Source: Leptospira paudalimensis (GTDB taxonomy: Bacteria > Spirochaetota > Leptospiria > Leptospirales > Leptospiraceae). From it: a stretch of DNA of 64,000 nt. The stretch spans positions 2,614,676 to 2,678,675 of the forward strand of contig NZ_JAMQPR010000001.1 in the NCBI RefSeq assembly GCF_026151345.1, in the 5' to 3' direction. The translations under genes were made by a program, and so were the position numbers. The notes under the pieces were generated by a model, which ran no database searches, was not told the DNA's origin, and saw nothing but the letters and a program-made list of their open reading frames with translations. Of the stretch, positions 24,782 to 34,813 are shown piece by piece. How positions within the stretch are numbered: the first letter of the stretch is position 1; each line of letters opens with the position of its first letter.

Positions 24782-26372
24782 TTTCTTCTTCACATACTTA
24801 GCGTTAGCCGCTATATGTTTCGCACTCTCTCTTGAGCCTTTCGGTTTTGTCACCGCAGGGTTTTTGAGTGTATTTTTCATTCTCCTTGTAACAAAAGAAA
24901 TCATTCGAGTGGGAACATTCCGTTTTGCGATTCTTTGTACAGTTCTATTTTCCTTTTTGGTCACTTGCACATCTTTTTATTGGATGTGGAATGCGATAAA
25001 AAATATTTCAGCACAAGGATACTTTGTCACATCCATTCTATTTTTATTGTACGCGATCCTATCATTTTATAAAATTGGAATGGTATTTGTTTCTGCTTAT
25101 TTGATTCACAAATATCGTTTGGTAGGTGAAACAAAGTTTTATCTTTTGATTTTCCCTTCTCTTTTCCTAATTTCTGATTGGATCTGCCCAATGATATTTC
25201 CAGTGTATTGGGGTGATCTGTTCCGAAACCAAATCCTTTGGCGCCAGATGGCACGTTTTGGTACTGAGGTGCTTGGTGTAGTTTCAGTTGTATCAGTATC
25301 TTTACTTTACCTGATGGTGAGCCGTAAAATTTCCAATTGGAAAGAATCAGTTATATACTTGGCTCCGATTCTTTTCATTTTCTCTACCAATCTATATTTT
25401 TTGGCAGAAACGATCCCATCAGAGAAAAATCTTCATATGGTTTTAGTCCAACCAAACACACCATATGCGAAAAATGAAATCAGAGAAAACTTTGATTTTA
25501 TGACAAAAACCTTACAAGATGTGTATAATCTTTCAGAGGAAGCCATACGAAATGCTCCTAAACCAATCGATGTGATTGTTTTACCTGAATCTTCCATTCC
25601 TTTTTTAGGTACCTTGGCATCCGATCATACAAACTCAACGTATAGCCAAAGTTTTGTAGACATCACAACAAATCTTGTCAAAAAAGCAAATGCACCACTA
25701 CTTTTTAATGAACTCGTCTGGGATCAAGGATCCAGAAATTCATTTAGCACCTTGCATCCGATCACCTTACAAACTGATAGGCGATACAAACATATCCTAT
25801 TGCCATTTGGAGAATACCTTCCCTTCGAAGATACATTGCCTTTCTTAAAAGGCTTATTCCCAGAAGTAAGCCACCATATTCCAAACAATGAATTTACTTC
25901 TCAAACCGTTCAAACCAAATCCAATGAATCTGTGGTTTTGACACCTCTCATTTGTTATGAAGTTTTGTATCCAGAATTTGTCAGAAGTATGGTAAAACAT
26001 TCCCCTTCAGAACTGATCATCAATCTCACAAATGACTCATGGTTTGAAAGCCATACGGAAACAAAACAACACGCTGGCGCTGGAAGGTTACGAGCCATTG
26101 AATCAGGAAGGCCCTATATTCGAATGGCTGTATCTGGAATGACAACAGCCTATGATCCCTGGGGAAGAGAGATGATGGGGGAGTTACCAGTCTTCCAAAA
26201 AGCAATTGCCTACTTAGATGTGATGACCGTTTCCACTCATAGAGAGACACCTTATTTACAAATTGGCCCCTATCCTTGGAGGTTCATGGCTCTTTTTAGC
26301 TTATTTTTTGCATTTTTCACGAGTCCTAGAGCATTCCACTCGTATAAAAAGAAAAATGAAATTGAAATTTAG
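24750..26372 (+). CDS. lnt: Apolipoprotein N-acyltransferase
   Basis: 540 residues with an N-terminal multi-spanning membrane part (about residues 11-215) and a C-terminal nitrilase-like domain. The catalytic triad is visible: Glu280 in 'VLPESSIPF', Lys347 in 'YKHILLPFGEYLPF' and Cys402 in 'LICYEVLYPEF', followed by 'NLTNDSWF' and 'RAIESGRPYIRMAVSG'. Lnt adds the third acyl chain to lipoproteins in the inner membrane. The ATG lies inside the foldase gene, so expression is coupled to the lipase operon. Leptospira carry more than one Lnt paralogue, so this may not be the only copy. Confidence 0.93.
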   Translation: MRIHSKIPGINFFFTYLALAAICFALSLEPFGFVTAGFLSVFFILLVTKEIIRVGTFRFAILCTVLFSFLVTCTSFYWMWNAIKNISAQGYFVTSILFLLYAILSFYKIGMVFVSAYLIHKYRLVGETKFYLLIFPSLFLISDWICPMIFPVYWGDLFRNQILWRQMARFGTEVLGVVSVVSVSLLYLMVSRKISNWKESVIYLAPILFIFSTNLYFLAETIPSEKNLHMVLVQPNTPYAKNEIRENFDFMTKTLQDVYNLSEEAIRNAPKPIDVIVLPESSIPFLGTLASDHTNSTYSQSFVDITTNLVKKANAPLLFNELVWDQGSRNSFSTLHPITLQTDRRYKHILLPFGEYLPFEDTLPFLKGLFPEVSHHIPNNEFTSQTVQTKSNESVVLTPLICYEVLYPEFVRSMVKHSPSELIINLTNDSWFESHTETKQHAGAGRLRAIESGRPYIRMAVSGMTTAYDPWGREMMGELPVFQKAIAYLDVMTVSTHRETPYLQIGPYPWRFMALFSLFFAFFTSPRAFHSYKKKNEIEI

Positions 26373-26397
26373 CATAGGATAGAAAGGCTATTCGAAT

Positions 26398-26694
26398 ATG
26401 GAATGGGAAAAAATACTTCGCGATGCAGTCAAAGAAAACTCAATCAAGGAGTTGTATCTTAGAAAGGTACCATCGTTAAAGACTTGCGAAGATTGGAATA
26501 AGGTAGTTGAAGTGGGAACTGTTGACCACAAAACGAAATATGCTTACTACAAGGGTGGGCTTGTGAAATATGGAGAACGTTTGTTCTTTGTCACTCAAGA
26601 AAGATTGGATGCTGTATCCCCTTTTCGCAAATGGGATTTTAAAAACAAAATCAAAGTCACTGATCCAGAAATGACGGCTGGTGAAAAAAAGTAA
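26398..26694 (+). CDS. Small protein of unknown function
   Basis: 98 residues, charged, with no membrane segment or signal peptide and no motif I recognise. The mix of strands ('KYAYYKGGLVKYGERLFFV') suggests a compact beta-containing fold. It starts 25 bp after lnt on the same strand and is followed by a strong terminator, so it is the last gene of the lipase-foldase-lnt transcript. Confidence 0.7.
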   Translation: MEWEKILRDAVKENSIKELYLRKVPSLKTCEDWNKVVEVGTVDHKTKYAYYKGGLVKYGERLFFVTQERLDAVSPFRKWDFKNKIKVTDPEMTAGEKK

Positions 26695-26735
26695 TCGATA
26701 CACCGAATTGATTCTCCTTCTACCAAACAGAAGGC

Positions 26736-26770
26736 AAAAAAAAGACCAACAATCGTTGGTCTTTTTTTTT
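26736..26770. terminator. Bidirectional terminator between convergent genes
   Basis: Stem AAAGACCAAC / GTTGGTCTTT, loop AATC, with A-run before and T-run after, so it works for both the plus-strand gene ending at 26694 and the minus-strand gene ending at 26817. Confidence 0.92.
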
Positions 26771-26816
26771 GAATGGTTCTAATGCGAAACCATACTCGAT
26801 GGATGAAGGAAAAGTT

Positions 26817-28817
26817 TTAACGATTCAAACGAATGATCATATTGAGTTTTTCAGCAATGGCAATCACTTCCATTACTTTTGATTTTTCAATAATGATCCC
26901 TGTTGGACTCACTTCTTCTAATACAAATTTTTTCCCTTTGATCTGACCAAGTAGAAGTTCCATCACTTGAGAATCTTTTGTTCGGAGGAGAACCGAGTCT
27001 TCTGTGATCGTTACAATTGGTAAATTGTTTCCCCAATCATCAAGTAAGAAGAGTAAGTTTTGTGCAAGATCCGCTTTTGAAGACTCACGTAGGAAATGAA
27101 TGAAGGTTTCTTTATCGTAACCCAGTAATATTCCCAATTGGAAACTATCTTTGGTCAGTAAGAACGTATAAACACGATCATAATCTTTGAGCTCACAAAA
27201 GGCTTTGAGTAAATGAATTCCATGCAAAGAAACACGGTCAGGGAACGCAATGATCGAAAAGTCTGGGTTGATGGTAATCCCACCCTTTTCTGTTACCGTT
27301 ACCAGTGGCTCATGGTTGAAGTAATGTAGACCTAGTTCTGATAAACTGAGATTCCTTTGAGGGTATTCAACTTCGATGAGACCAAATAATTGTAAGTAAA
27401 AAATAGCTGAGATGATCTCTTTTCTGAGATCTGCCAAATCTTCTTCATACGTTTTGATTTGGAAGGTAGGAGAAAATACCAAATGGTCACGAATGATATG
27501 GGAAAAAATCACTGAGGTATTAATTTTTCCGTGTGCCATAATGAGTTTTACAGTTTTATCCAAAATTCCTTTTTCATAAAAAGGAACTTCAGTAGCCGTA
27601 AACACTTCTGGTGGATTTAACCTACGAGTCCTTGCTTCATTCACTTCATGAATGACAAGTTTCATGATTTCAAAAATGTCTTTTTTTAAAAACTCATCTG
27701 TTTCTTGGATAAGAATTACATTTTCACCTTTGATATCTACATAACCTAACAGTTTTAAGATGGGGAGAATGAGTTCAATTTGATAAACTTGGCTTTTTTC
27801 TGGGAAAATTTCAATGTCAGGTGATAAAAGCTCTGTTTCAGTTCTTTTATGATCCGCTTGTTTGATTTTTCCTGATTTTGCTAGGTTCAAACCTTTTCTA
27901 GAAATATAAGAAATGAGTTTTTTTACGTTTAAGAAAAAATCGAGTCCATTTGCAGAAATTTTTTCCTGACGAACACGAGTTCCTTTTTTTACGGGAGGTA
28001 AAATAGGTGAAAACTGTAAATGATCGAGAATTTCTTTTGGAATGACAATCACACGAATGAATTTGTCTTCCACATAATACAAATCTCGAACTAAATAAAG
28101 TGCTGTTAGGTGAGGAATCGTTTGTTCAAACTTCCCACGATTGACAGTGATATAATTGCGGATGGTTTCGGCTTCAATCACACCACCGTGGATGTAAATT
28201 TGGTGTAATATATCTTTATCAAAATCAGAAAGTTCATCGATCAGTTTTTGTAAAACTTCAGTACTGAGTGCATTTTTTAAAAAGGTTTCAATGTGTTCGC
28301 CTTTTTTTGCACCGACTGCTTCTTTCCATTCCTCTGGAAGTTCCGCAAGGGTTGCTTTGTGAAGAGTTTTCTCAATGGAATACTTAAACTTCTCACCCTT
28401 AGGATTTGTTTCTACTTTGATGAGTTTTTGGTATTCATCATAGGTATGGTATTTATCTAAATTATTAGTAAGACGTTCGCGGTTTTTTCTTTGGTATAAT
28501 AAATAATACTTTCGAAGAACGTTGAGTTCCATCTCCACGTTGATGGGAGGGATGTTGACCTTTCTCGAGATTTCTCCGAGGGTCATCACTCCTTTGTTTT
28601 TCAAAATAGAGGTGAGGATGTTCACTTGGAGTGGAGTGAACTTTTCCAAAACACCTTTTAGGTAAAATTCGTTTTGGAAAATCTCCATGAGACCCAAAAT
28701 GGTCGATTTTTTGTCCTTTCCTGGGATCTTTTGGATGTTCCAAAGGCTTGCGATTTTTTTGATCTCATTGAGATCGAGTTTCTCTAACTCTTGGTACAGG
28801 ACAGTTTCTTGGCTCAT
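26817..28817 (-). CDS. Large protein with XPB/Ssl2 N-terminal-like (helicase-associated) domain, no helicase motor
   Basis: 666 residues, soluble. The N-terminal 120 residues look like winged-helix units ('[20 protein letters not shown]'). The C-terminal 180 residues match the pattern of the helicase-associated domain found at the N-terminus of XPB-type helicases and in stand-alone bacterial proteins: '[20 protein letters not shown]', then a segment on an entry '[20 protein letters not shown]', then '[11 protein letters not shown]'. No Walker A or DEAD-like motif is present, so it is not itself a helicase. A role in DNA repair or transcription is inference from the domain. Single gene, with its own terminator. 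Confidence 0.6.
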   Translation of the reverse strand: MSQETVLYQELEKLDLNEIKKIASLWNIQKIPGKDKKSTILGLMEIFQNEFYLKGVLEKFTPLQVNILTSILKNKGVMTLGEISRKVNIPPINVEMELNVLRKYYLLYQRKNRERLTNNLDKYHTYDEYQKLIKVETNPKGEKFKYSIEKTLHKATLAELPEEWKEAVGAKKGEHIETFLKNALSTEVLQKLIDELSDFDKDILHQIYIHGGVIEAETIRNYITVNRGKFEQTIPHLTALYLVRDLYYVEDKFIRVIVIPKEILDHLQFSPILPPVKKGTRVRQEKISANGLDFFLNVKKLISYISRKGLNLAKSGKIKQADHKRTETELLSPDIEIFPEKSQVYQIELILPILKLLGYVDIKGENVILIQETDEFLKKDIFEIMKLVIHEVNEARTRRLNPPEVFTATEVPFYEKGILDKTVKLIMAHGKINTSVIFSHIIRDHLVFSPTFQIKTYEEDLADLRKEIISAIFYLQLFGLIEVEYPQRNLSLSELGLHYFNHEPLVTVTEKGGITINPDFSIIAFPDRVSLHGIHLLKAFCELKDYDRVYTFLLTKDSFQLGILLGYDKETFIHFLRESSKADLAQNLLFLLDDWGNNLPIVTITEDSVLLRTKDSQVMELLLGQIKGKKFVLEEVSPTGIIIEKSKVMEVIAIAEKLNMIIRLNR

Positions 28818-28932
28818 GGGTGCGATTTGATAAGTTTTTGGTTGGGACCTAATCCTGCAACTCTATTTCAATTGTAGGTTCGGAGTCCATTTTGTCGTTT
28901 CCAATCCCCAATTAGGTCGCAAATTAGGGCTT

Positions 28933-30237
28933 ATGGACTCATTTTCCGAAATTGTTTCTTTCGGTCTCCACTCAAGCCTTCGTGTGGCCCATTCCAGTTT
29001 TGTGTTTTCTACGAGGCTCCTCGGAATCCTTACCAAACTGGCAAAAGGAAACCCAAACCATAGAGAAATCGCAATCTCTCTCAGAGAAGCCTTCTCGCAA
29101 CTCGGTGCCACTTATATCAAACTGGGTCAATTCATCGCAAGTGCCCCATCTCTTTTTCCCATCGAGTATGTGGAAGAAATGCAAGCCTGTCTTGATTCCG
29201 TAAGACCCGTACAATTCCGTGAAATCCGATCTTCTGTCGAACGGGAGTTAGGTGGAAATTTGGAAACCCTCTTCCATAGTTTTGAAGAAACTCCTCTTGC
29301 CTCAGCTTCGATCGCCCAAGTCCATGCGGCAGTCACAAAAGAAGGCCTTGACGTGGTTGTCAAAGTACAAAGGCCCGATGTCCACTTAACCTTAAAAACC
29401 GACATGCAGATTTTAGGAATTCTCACGAAAGTTTTAGAAGTCATTGCCCCTGAATTTAAAAAATCGGGACTTACTGCGATGTTCCAAGAATTCCAAACTT
29501 CGATCTTACAAGAGATAGATTTTATCCAAGAAGCAAAAAACATCGAAGAGTTTGAAACTTATCTTTTAAAAGCAAAAGAAACAAGGGCAAGAGTTCCTCG
29601 AGTGTATCATACCCTTTCTACCAAAAAAGTTTTAACCATGGAACGTTTTTACGGAGTTCCCATCACTGATGAAAAAGGGTTAAAACAGTTCACAGACAAC
29701 CCAAGAAAGGTATTGAGTGATGCGCTAGAAATTTGGTTTTCTTCTTTATCCAACCAAGGTTTTTTCCATGCAGATGTCCACGCTGGCAATTTAATGATCC
29801 TGAAAGATGGAAGTATTGGTTTTATTGATTTTGGAATTGTTGGAAGGATATCACCTAAAATCTGGCGTGGCCTTATGTTATTCACACAAGGAATTGGAAT
29901 TGGAGAACCAACACTCGTAGCCAAAGGACTTGTTGAAATGGATTCAACGGATAGTGGAGTGAATCCAACTCTACTAGCCAAAGAATTAGATTCTGTATTC
30001 AATGAATTAGAATCTGTCTATGTACATTTAACAGAAAACGAAATGTTTGATGAATCGAAGGTGAATCGAATCATGTTCGAAATGAAGGAAATTGCCGAAA
30101 AAAATGGATTAAAAATTCCAAGAGAATTTGCCCTCCTCATGAAACAAATGTTATACTTTGATCGTTACGTAAAATCCATGGCTCCTGAAATCAATTTATT
30201 TCGAGACTCTCAAAACTTTGTAATTGGGAAATCATGA
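28933..30237 (+). CDS. UbiB/ABC1/AarF-family atypical kinase
   Basis: 434 residues with the family hallmarks: the 'KxGQ' motif in 'YIKLGQFIASAPSLFP' (about residues 59-74), the Ala-rich nucleotide loop 'ASASIAQVHAA', the lysine in 'DVVVKVQRP', the catalytic loop 'FFHADVHAGNLMI' and the metal-binding 'IDFGIVG'. Members act in ubiquinone/menaquinone production or lipid homeostasis as ATPases or kinases. The usual C-terminal membrane segments are not evident in this shorter form. It overlaps feoA by 4 bp (ATGA), so it is co-translated with the ferrous-iron transport genes, a pairing whose meaning is unclear. Confidence 0.92.
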   Translation: MDSFSEIVSFGLHSSLRVAHSSFVFSTRLLGILTKLAKGNPNHREIAISLREAFSQLGATYIKLGQFIASAPSLFPIEYVEEMQACLDSVRPVQFREIRSSVERELGGNLETLFHSFEETPLASASIAQVHAAVTKEGLDVVVKVQRPDVHLTLKTDMQILGILTKVLEVIAPEFKKSGLTAMFQEFQTSILQEIDFIQEAKNIEEFETYLLKAKETRARVPRVYHTLSTKKVLTMERFYGVPITDEKGLKQFTDNPRKVLSDALEIWFSSLSNQGFFHADVHAGNLMILKDGSIGFIDFGIVGRISPKIWRGLMLFTQGIGIGEPTLVAKGLVEMDSTDSGVNPTLLAKELDSVFNELESVYVHLTENEMFDESKVNRIMFEMKEIAEKNGLKIPREFALLMKQMLYFDRYVKSMAPEINLFRDSQNFVIGKS

Positions 30238-30467
30238 CATTACTCGATTTACACGAAGGTGATTCTGCTGTCATCCAATCCATTAATATGGAGCAATTGC
30301 CAAAACAAATGCTCACGGAACTTTTGGAACTAGGCTTTTTTCCTGGTGCTGAAATTCGATTGAAGACCAAATCGAAGTACCTTGGTAAACTAATCTGCTC
30401 ACTTGGTGGAACCACAATTGGGCTTCGAATGAAAGACGGAGAAGCGATTTTACTAAAAACCAAATAA
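30234..30467 (+). CDS. feoA: FeoA-like SH3-domain protein of ferrous iron transport
   Basis: 77 residues forming a single FeoA domain: 'LLDLHEGDSAVIQSI' at the start, 'LLELGFFPGAEIRLKTK' in the middle and 'GGTTIGLRMKDGEAILLK' at the end. FeoA works with FeoB at the cytoplasmic face of the membrane. It overlaps the UbiB-like gene by 4 bp and is immediately followed by feoB with no gap. Confidence 0.93.
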   Translation: MTLLDLHEGDSAVIQSINMEQLPKQMLTELLELGFFPGAEIRLKTKSKYLGKLICSLGGTTIGLRMKDGEAILLKTK

Positions 30468-32543
30468 ATGATGAAAGAAAAAAACATTTACCTAGTCGGG
30501 AATCCTAATTGTGGGAAAACCACATTATTCAATCAACTCACTGGCCTAAAACAAAAAACAGGAAACTTTAGTGGAGTCACTGTTGAAAAAAAAGAAGGTT
30601 TCGTTTCTTTACCAAATTTAGAACTAAAAATTACCGACTTACCAGGAACATACGGTCTTGGTGGAATCGCAGAAGATAAAAAAATTGCGTACGAAATTTT
30701 ACTCAAAAGAAAAGAAGATGAAGTAGTCATTTACGTTCTTGATGCTCTCAATTTAGAACGAGGATTACAATTTTTATTACAAATCATCGATATGGGTGTA
30801 CCTACTTTGGTTGTTCTCACCATGAAAGATGTTTTAGAAAAAAAACGAATCCAATTTGATCTGAATTCGCTAAAACAATCTTTAGGATTAGAAATTGTTC
30901 TCGTAAATGCAAAATCGGGAGAAGGAATTTCAGAACTAAAAAATCTACTCTCAAATGATAATTCTTTTCGAAAACAAAAACGCCTTTGGGAATGGGAACC
31001 AAAAGAAGAATCCTTATTTACCAAACTCAAAAAACAACTCAACATCAATACCAACGAAGCAGAATTCTTTTTATCACAAGCCTTAAAATATTTGAATGGC
31101 GACACACACTTACAAGACAATCGATACCTAAACCAATTCCCAAACTCCACCAAACAAATCCTATCCGAAGAATTGCAATCAAACAAATACCAGTTTGGTT
31201 ACCAAGAAGAGATGATCCATAGATCCATATTGATTAAAAAAATCATATCAGAGACGATTTTATCTCCTATTGCGAAAAATGGTGGTTGGGGAGAAAGATT
31301 GGATTCTATTTTTTTACACCCCATTCTTGGATTTTTTTGTTTTTTCCTTTTGATGGGAATTTTATTCCAAAGTTTATTTACGTTTGCAGAAATCCCAATG
31401 GATTTAATTGAAGTAGGAATTACTCAATTACAAGAATACATATCAATGTATCTAGCAGATGGACCATTTCGTTCCCTCCTCGTTGAAGGTATATTAGGTG
31501 GAGTTGGTAGCGTGGTTGTATTTGTCCCTCAAATTGCCCTTCTTTTTTTATTTATTGGAATCCTAGAAGAATCTGGTTATTTGGCTCGTGCTAGTTTTCT
31601 CATGGATAGACTTATGGGGAAATTTGGTTTATCGGGAAAATCATTTATCCCTCTACTCTCTTCGGCTGCTTGCGCTGTACCTGCCATCCTTGGAACAAGA
31701 ACGATTGAGAACAAATCAGACCGATTAACAACTATTATGGTTTCGCCACTCATCATGTGCTCAGCCAGATACCCAGTTTATATTTTGATTGTAGGCACAG
31801 TATTTAGTTATCCGCCAATCTTCGGTATTTTCAATGTCCAAGGCTTTGTTTTATTTTCCATGTTCTTTCTAGGAATGACGGTTAGTTTTGCGTTTGCACT
31901 ACTCTTTAGAAAAACTGTCTTCAAGGAAAATGCATCTTACTTTGTGATGGAACTTCCGAGGTATAACATTCCCTCATTCAAAAGTTTATTCTTCACTGTG
32001 TATGGTAAGGTAAAATCGTTTTTAGCAACAGCGGGCCAAATCATTCTTTATATTTCTGTCTTATTATGGTTTTTAAGCCATTTCCCAGCGGAATATAAAG
32101 AGAATGTTTGGAAAACTAGCCCCATTGAAACTTCCTATATCGGACGTGTGGGTAAGGTAATGGAACCTGCCATTGCACCCATGGGATTTGATTGGAAAAT
32201 CGGAATTTCGATCCTCACTTCTTTTGCTGCAAGAGAGGTGATGGTATCCACCTTAGCCGTATTATACGGATCGGAAGAAGAAGGTGAAGAATCCGAATCC
32301 TTACGAGAAACCTTAAGATCTGATCGAAAGTCCGATGGTAGTTTGGTCTGGACACCCCTCACCGGAGTTTCCCTACTTCTCTTTTTTGCCTTTGCAAGCC
32401 AGTGTATGTCGACTCTTGCCGTCACCAAAAAGGAAACAGGAAGTTTGTTATGGCCTACTGTGCAGTTTTTGTATATGACCACACTTGCCATTACAAGTTC
32501 ATTTCTGGTTTACCAATTAGGAAAAATTTTAGGATTTGTTTAA
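30468..32543 (+). CDS. feoB: Ferrous iron transport protein B
   Basis: 691 residues. The N-terminal G domain has G1 'GNPNCGKTTLFN' (residues 11-22), G2 region 'GNFSGVTVE' and G3 'DLPGTYGLG'. The G4 position reads 'LTMKD' rather than the usual Asn-x-x-Asp, see findings. A helical spacer domain follows, then about eight to ten membrane segments including the two gate motifs 'SSAACAVPAILGTRTI' and 'FAAREVMVSTL'. FeoB moves Fe2+ into the cytoplasm. Start ATG (followed by a second ATG) directly follows the feoA stop. Confidence 0.96.
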   Translation: MMKEKNIYLVGNPNCGKTTLFNQLTGLKQKTGNFSGVTVEKKEGFVSLPNLELKITDLPGTYGLGGIAEDKKIAYEILLKRKEDEVVIYVLDALNLERGLQFLLQIIDMGVPTLVVLTMKDVLEKKRIQFDLNSLKQSLGLEIVLVNAKSGEGISELKNLLSNDNSFRKQKRLWEWEPKEESLFTKLKKQLNINTNEAEFFLSQALKYLNGDTHLQDNRYLNQFPNSTKQILSEELQSNKYQFGYQEEMIHRSILIKKIISETILSPIAKNGGWGERLDSIFLHPILGFFCFFLLMGILFQSLFTFAEIPMDLIEVGITQLQEYISMYLADGPFRSLLVEGILGGVGSVVVFVPQIALLFLFIGILEESGYLARASFLMDRLMGKFGLSGKSFIPLLSSAACAVPAILGTRTIENKSDRLTTIMVSPLIMCSARYPVYILIVGTVFSYPPIFGIFNVQGFVLFSMFFLGMTVSFAFALLFRKTVFKENASYFVMELPRYNIPSFKSLFFTVYGKVKSFLATAGQIILYISVLLWFLSHFPAEYKENVWKTSPIETSYIGRVGKVMEPAIAPMGFDWKIGISILTSFAAREVMVSTLAVLYGSEEEGEESESLRETLRSDRKSDGSLVWTPLTGVSLLLFFAFASQCMSTLAVTKKETGSLLWPTVQFLYMTTLAITSSFLVYQLGKILGFV

Positions 32544-32573
32544 TCTGCCGACAATGAAATCTAGAGGCACACT

Positions 32574-33566
32574 TTGGATTTTCATATCGGGAACAAAAGC
32601 ATAACTAGAAACTCAAGTCCATATTTGGTTGCAGAAATTGGACTCAACCATAATGCCAATTTAGAAATTGGAAAACGTACGATCGAAAAGGCAAAAGAAT
32701 CAGGTGCCCATGCGGTTAAGTTCCAAACCTATCGCACAGAAGAGTTCATAGATGCCAAAAACCCTGATGTAAAGTTTTTATTTGATATCTTCAAACAGTA
32801 TGAATTGAATGAAACCTTTCATCGTGAATTCCAAAAAACAGCTTTGGATTTGGGACTCGATTTTTTTTCTACTCCCCTTTGTGATTCAGCTGTGGATCTA
32901 TTATCAAGTCTCAATGTTCCTATTTATAAAATTGCATCAGGTGATATCGTCAACTTATCTCTGTTAAACAAAGTCATCAAAACAGGGAAACCTATCATTG
33001 TTTCCACTGGCGCTGCCTTACCAGAAGAAGTGATTCGTGCCATTTCTAAATTCCAAGATGAAAGGGTAGAAGTTTGTCTCTTACATTGTGTGTCCATGTA
33101 CCCAACACCACTAGACAAAGTGAATTTACAATCCATTCCTTATTATTTGGACATAACAGATTTTGTTGTTGGATTTAGTGACCATTCCGATGGCACACTC
33201 GCTTCCTCTCTCGCAATTGGATTTGGTGCTGTTGTCATCGAAAAACATTTCACTTTAGACCGAAACTTGGAAGGGCCAGACCACACCATTTCGATGGATC
33301 CGATTTCCTTTCGCAAATTAGCAGATGATACCAAACAAAGTTATCTCATGCGAGGAGTGTATGGAAAAAACACACATCCAGAAGAAACAAGTGGATGGTT
33401 TTATGGTCGTAGGTCTTTGTACAAACAAAACCAATCAGTGGTGAGTTTACGACCTGCACTCCACACAAAAGACAATACTGTTTTAAATTCATGGGAATTG
33501 GAAAAGGTGGGAGATCCTTCTCTTTTACCAGAAGGACCCATCCGATTGGCACCTAAAAGAACTTAG
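32574..33566 (+). CDS. NeuB/SpsE-family N-acetylneuraminate (nonulosonate) synthase-like protein
   Basis: 330 residues. It starts at TTG 32574, supported by AGAGG six bases upstream. The TIM barrel is clear: 'YLVAEIGLNHNANLEIGK', 'AHAVKFQTYRTEEF', 'STPLCDSAVDLL', 'IYKIASGDIVNL', 'VVGFSDHSDGTLAS' and 'VIEKHFTLDRNLEGPDH'. These proteins condense phosphoenolpyruvate with an amino sugar to make sialic, legionaminic or pseudaminic acid. The usual C-terminal SAF (antifreeze-like) domain is shortened and does not show its normal pattern after 'GRRSLY'. No NeuA or NeuC lies nearby. It follows feoB by 30 bp. Confidence 0.85.
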   Translation: MDFHIGNKSITRNSSPYLVAEIGLNHNANLEIGKRTIEKAKESGAHAVKFQTYRTEEFIDAKNPDVKFLFDIFKQYELNETFHREFQKTALDLGLDFFSTPLCDSAVDLLSSLNVPIYKIASGDIVNLSLLNKVIKTGKPIIVSTGAALPEEVIRAISKFQDERVEVCLLHCVSMYPTPLDKVNLQSIPYYLDITDFVVGFSDHSDGTLASSLAIGFGAVVIEKHFTLDRNLEGPDHTISMDPISFRKLADDTKQSYLMRGVYGKNTHPEETSGWFYGRRSLYKQNQSVVSLRPALHTKDNTVLNSWELEKVGDPSLLPEGPIRLAPKRT

Positions 33567-33578
33567 GTGCTGAAAGTA

Positions 33579-34811
33579 TTACATCTTTTGGATGATTTGT
33601 TCCAATAACGTTTTTAAGAATATTGGATTTGGTGTTCCACTTTCAATCTTACGATCGTTGATAAAAAGAGAAGGAGTGGATTGGATATTTAATTTTTCTG
33701 CTTCGTCTATTTCTGCATTCAATTGGTTTTGAGCTTCTTTGGAAGCCATACAGGTTTTTAATGAGGAAACATTGAGACCAATCAGGTTCGCTAAATTTAC
33801 AACACTCGCACCTGAATGAGCCACACCCTTCTCTAAGTTATCATACAAACCACGATACATTGGTTCAAATTTTCCTTGTTTGTCTGCACAAATCGCAGCC
33901 ATTGCAGCTACACAGGAAGTTGCCCCTGGTCTTGGTTGTTGCATGAGTCGGTTACAAGAACCATCTAAAGGAAAATTTTTATACACTACTTTTACCATTC
34001 CATCATACTCAGAAAGAACTGTGTGTAAAATATGGCTAGTATGAAGGCAATGTCCACAATTGTAATCAGCATACTTTACGATTGTGATGGGTGCATCTTT
34101 TTTCCCAATGAATGGTGAACCTTGTGTTTTGATTCCAAGTGTTGGCTCTAAGAAAAAAGCATCAATCTTAGTTTGGATTTCCTTAGAATCCATTCCACGA
34201 GATGTAGCTAGTGTATTCGATGATTCACTTTTCACCCACATTTTACTAGAAGCAAATCCTACTGAAAAACTAAAAAAGAAAACGAGTCCAAATGTAGTAA
34301 TCCCTTCTTTTAAAGAAGATGTTATATCAAACTTTGGTTTCCCTTCTGTTTTCCATAACAGAAACAAAATTGATAATAGAGAGATGGTGACTAGGTATGT
34401 GACAAAACACAATTGGCAAATTGTGCCGATAATTCCCACAGAAATTCCAAAAAGAATTAGATCAAATATGAATCCTAAAACCAAAACTGGGAACAGTAGA
34501 GAAATTAGTTTTGTGACTTCATCAGAACTTGTACTTTTAGAAATGAGATAAAATGCATAAGTGATTAATCCATAAAACCCAAACCCAAGTAAGGCGATAG
34601 GAACGTTGCCTAAAAATGGAACTCCAGGGATGGCTGAATAGGAACTTTCAGCGACTTTTAAACAAGAATCTCCACCACCTAATGCAGAACAAGCGGCTCC
34701 AGCTACATTATCAGTCCCAATTCCAAAATACTCTACTGCTAGTAGGAACGAAAAAAGAAGTCCTAAAACTCCTACGACGAGACCACCGATTGCCAAATTT
34801 TTACGATTCAT
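33579..34811 (-). CDS. VKOR-DsbA fusion, disulfide-bond formation protein
   Basis: 410 residues. The N-terminal half is a vitamin K epoxide reductase-type membrane domain with four or five membrane helices, loop cysteines Cys41 and Cys50 and the active-site pair Cys132/Cys135 in 'GTICQLCFVTYL'. The C-terminal part (from about residue 215) is a periplasmic DsbA-like thioredoxin domain with a Cys-Gly-His-Cys site in 'YADYNCGHCLHTSH' and a cis-Pro segment 'IQSTPSLFIN'. VKOR passes electrons from the thioredoxin domain to quinone, so one protein makes and regenerates disulfides. It starts 2 bp after hisA in what reads as a his operon. Confidence 0.93.
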   Translation of the reverse strand: MNRKNLAIGGLVVGVLGLLFSFLLAVEYFGIGTDNVAGAACSALGGGDSCLKVAESSYSAIPGVPFLGNVPIALLGFGFYGLITYAFYLISKSTSSDEVTKLISLLFPVLVLGFIFDLILFGISVGIIGTICQLCFVTYLVTISLLSILFLLWKTEGKPKFDITSSLKEGITTFGLVFFFSFSVGFASSKMWVKSESSNTLATSRGMDSKEIQTKIDAFFLEPTLGIKTQGSPFIGKKDAPITIVKYADYNCGHCLHTSHILHTVLSEYDGMVKVVYKNFPLDGSCNRLMQQPRPGATSCVAAMAAICADKQGKFEPMYRGLYDNLEKGVAHSGASVVNLANLIGLNVSSLKTCMASKEAQNQLNAEIDEAEKLNIQSTPSLFINDRKIESGTPNPIFLKTLLEQIIQKM

Positions 34812-34813
34812 TT

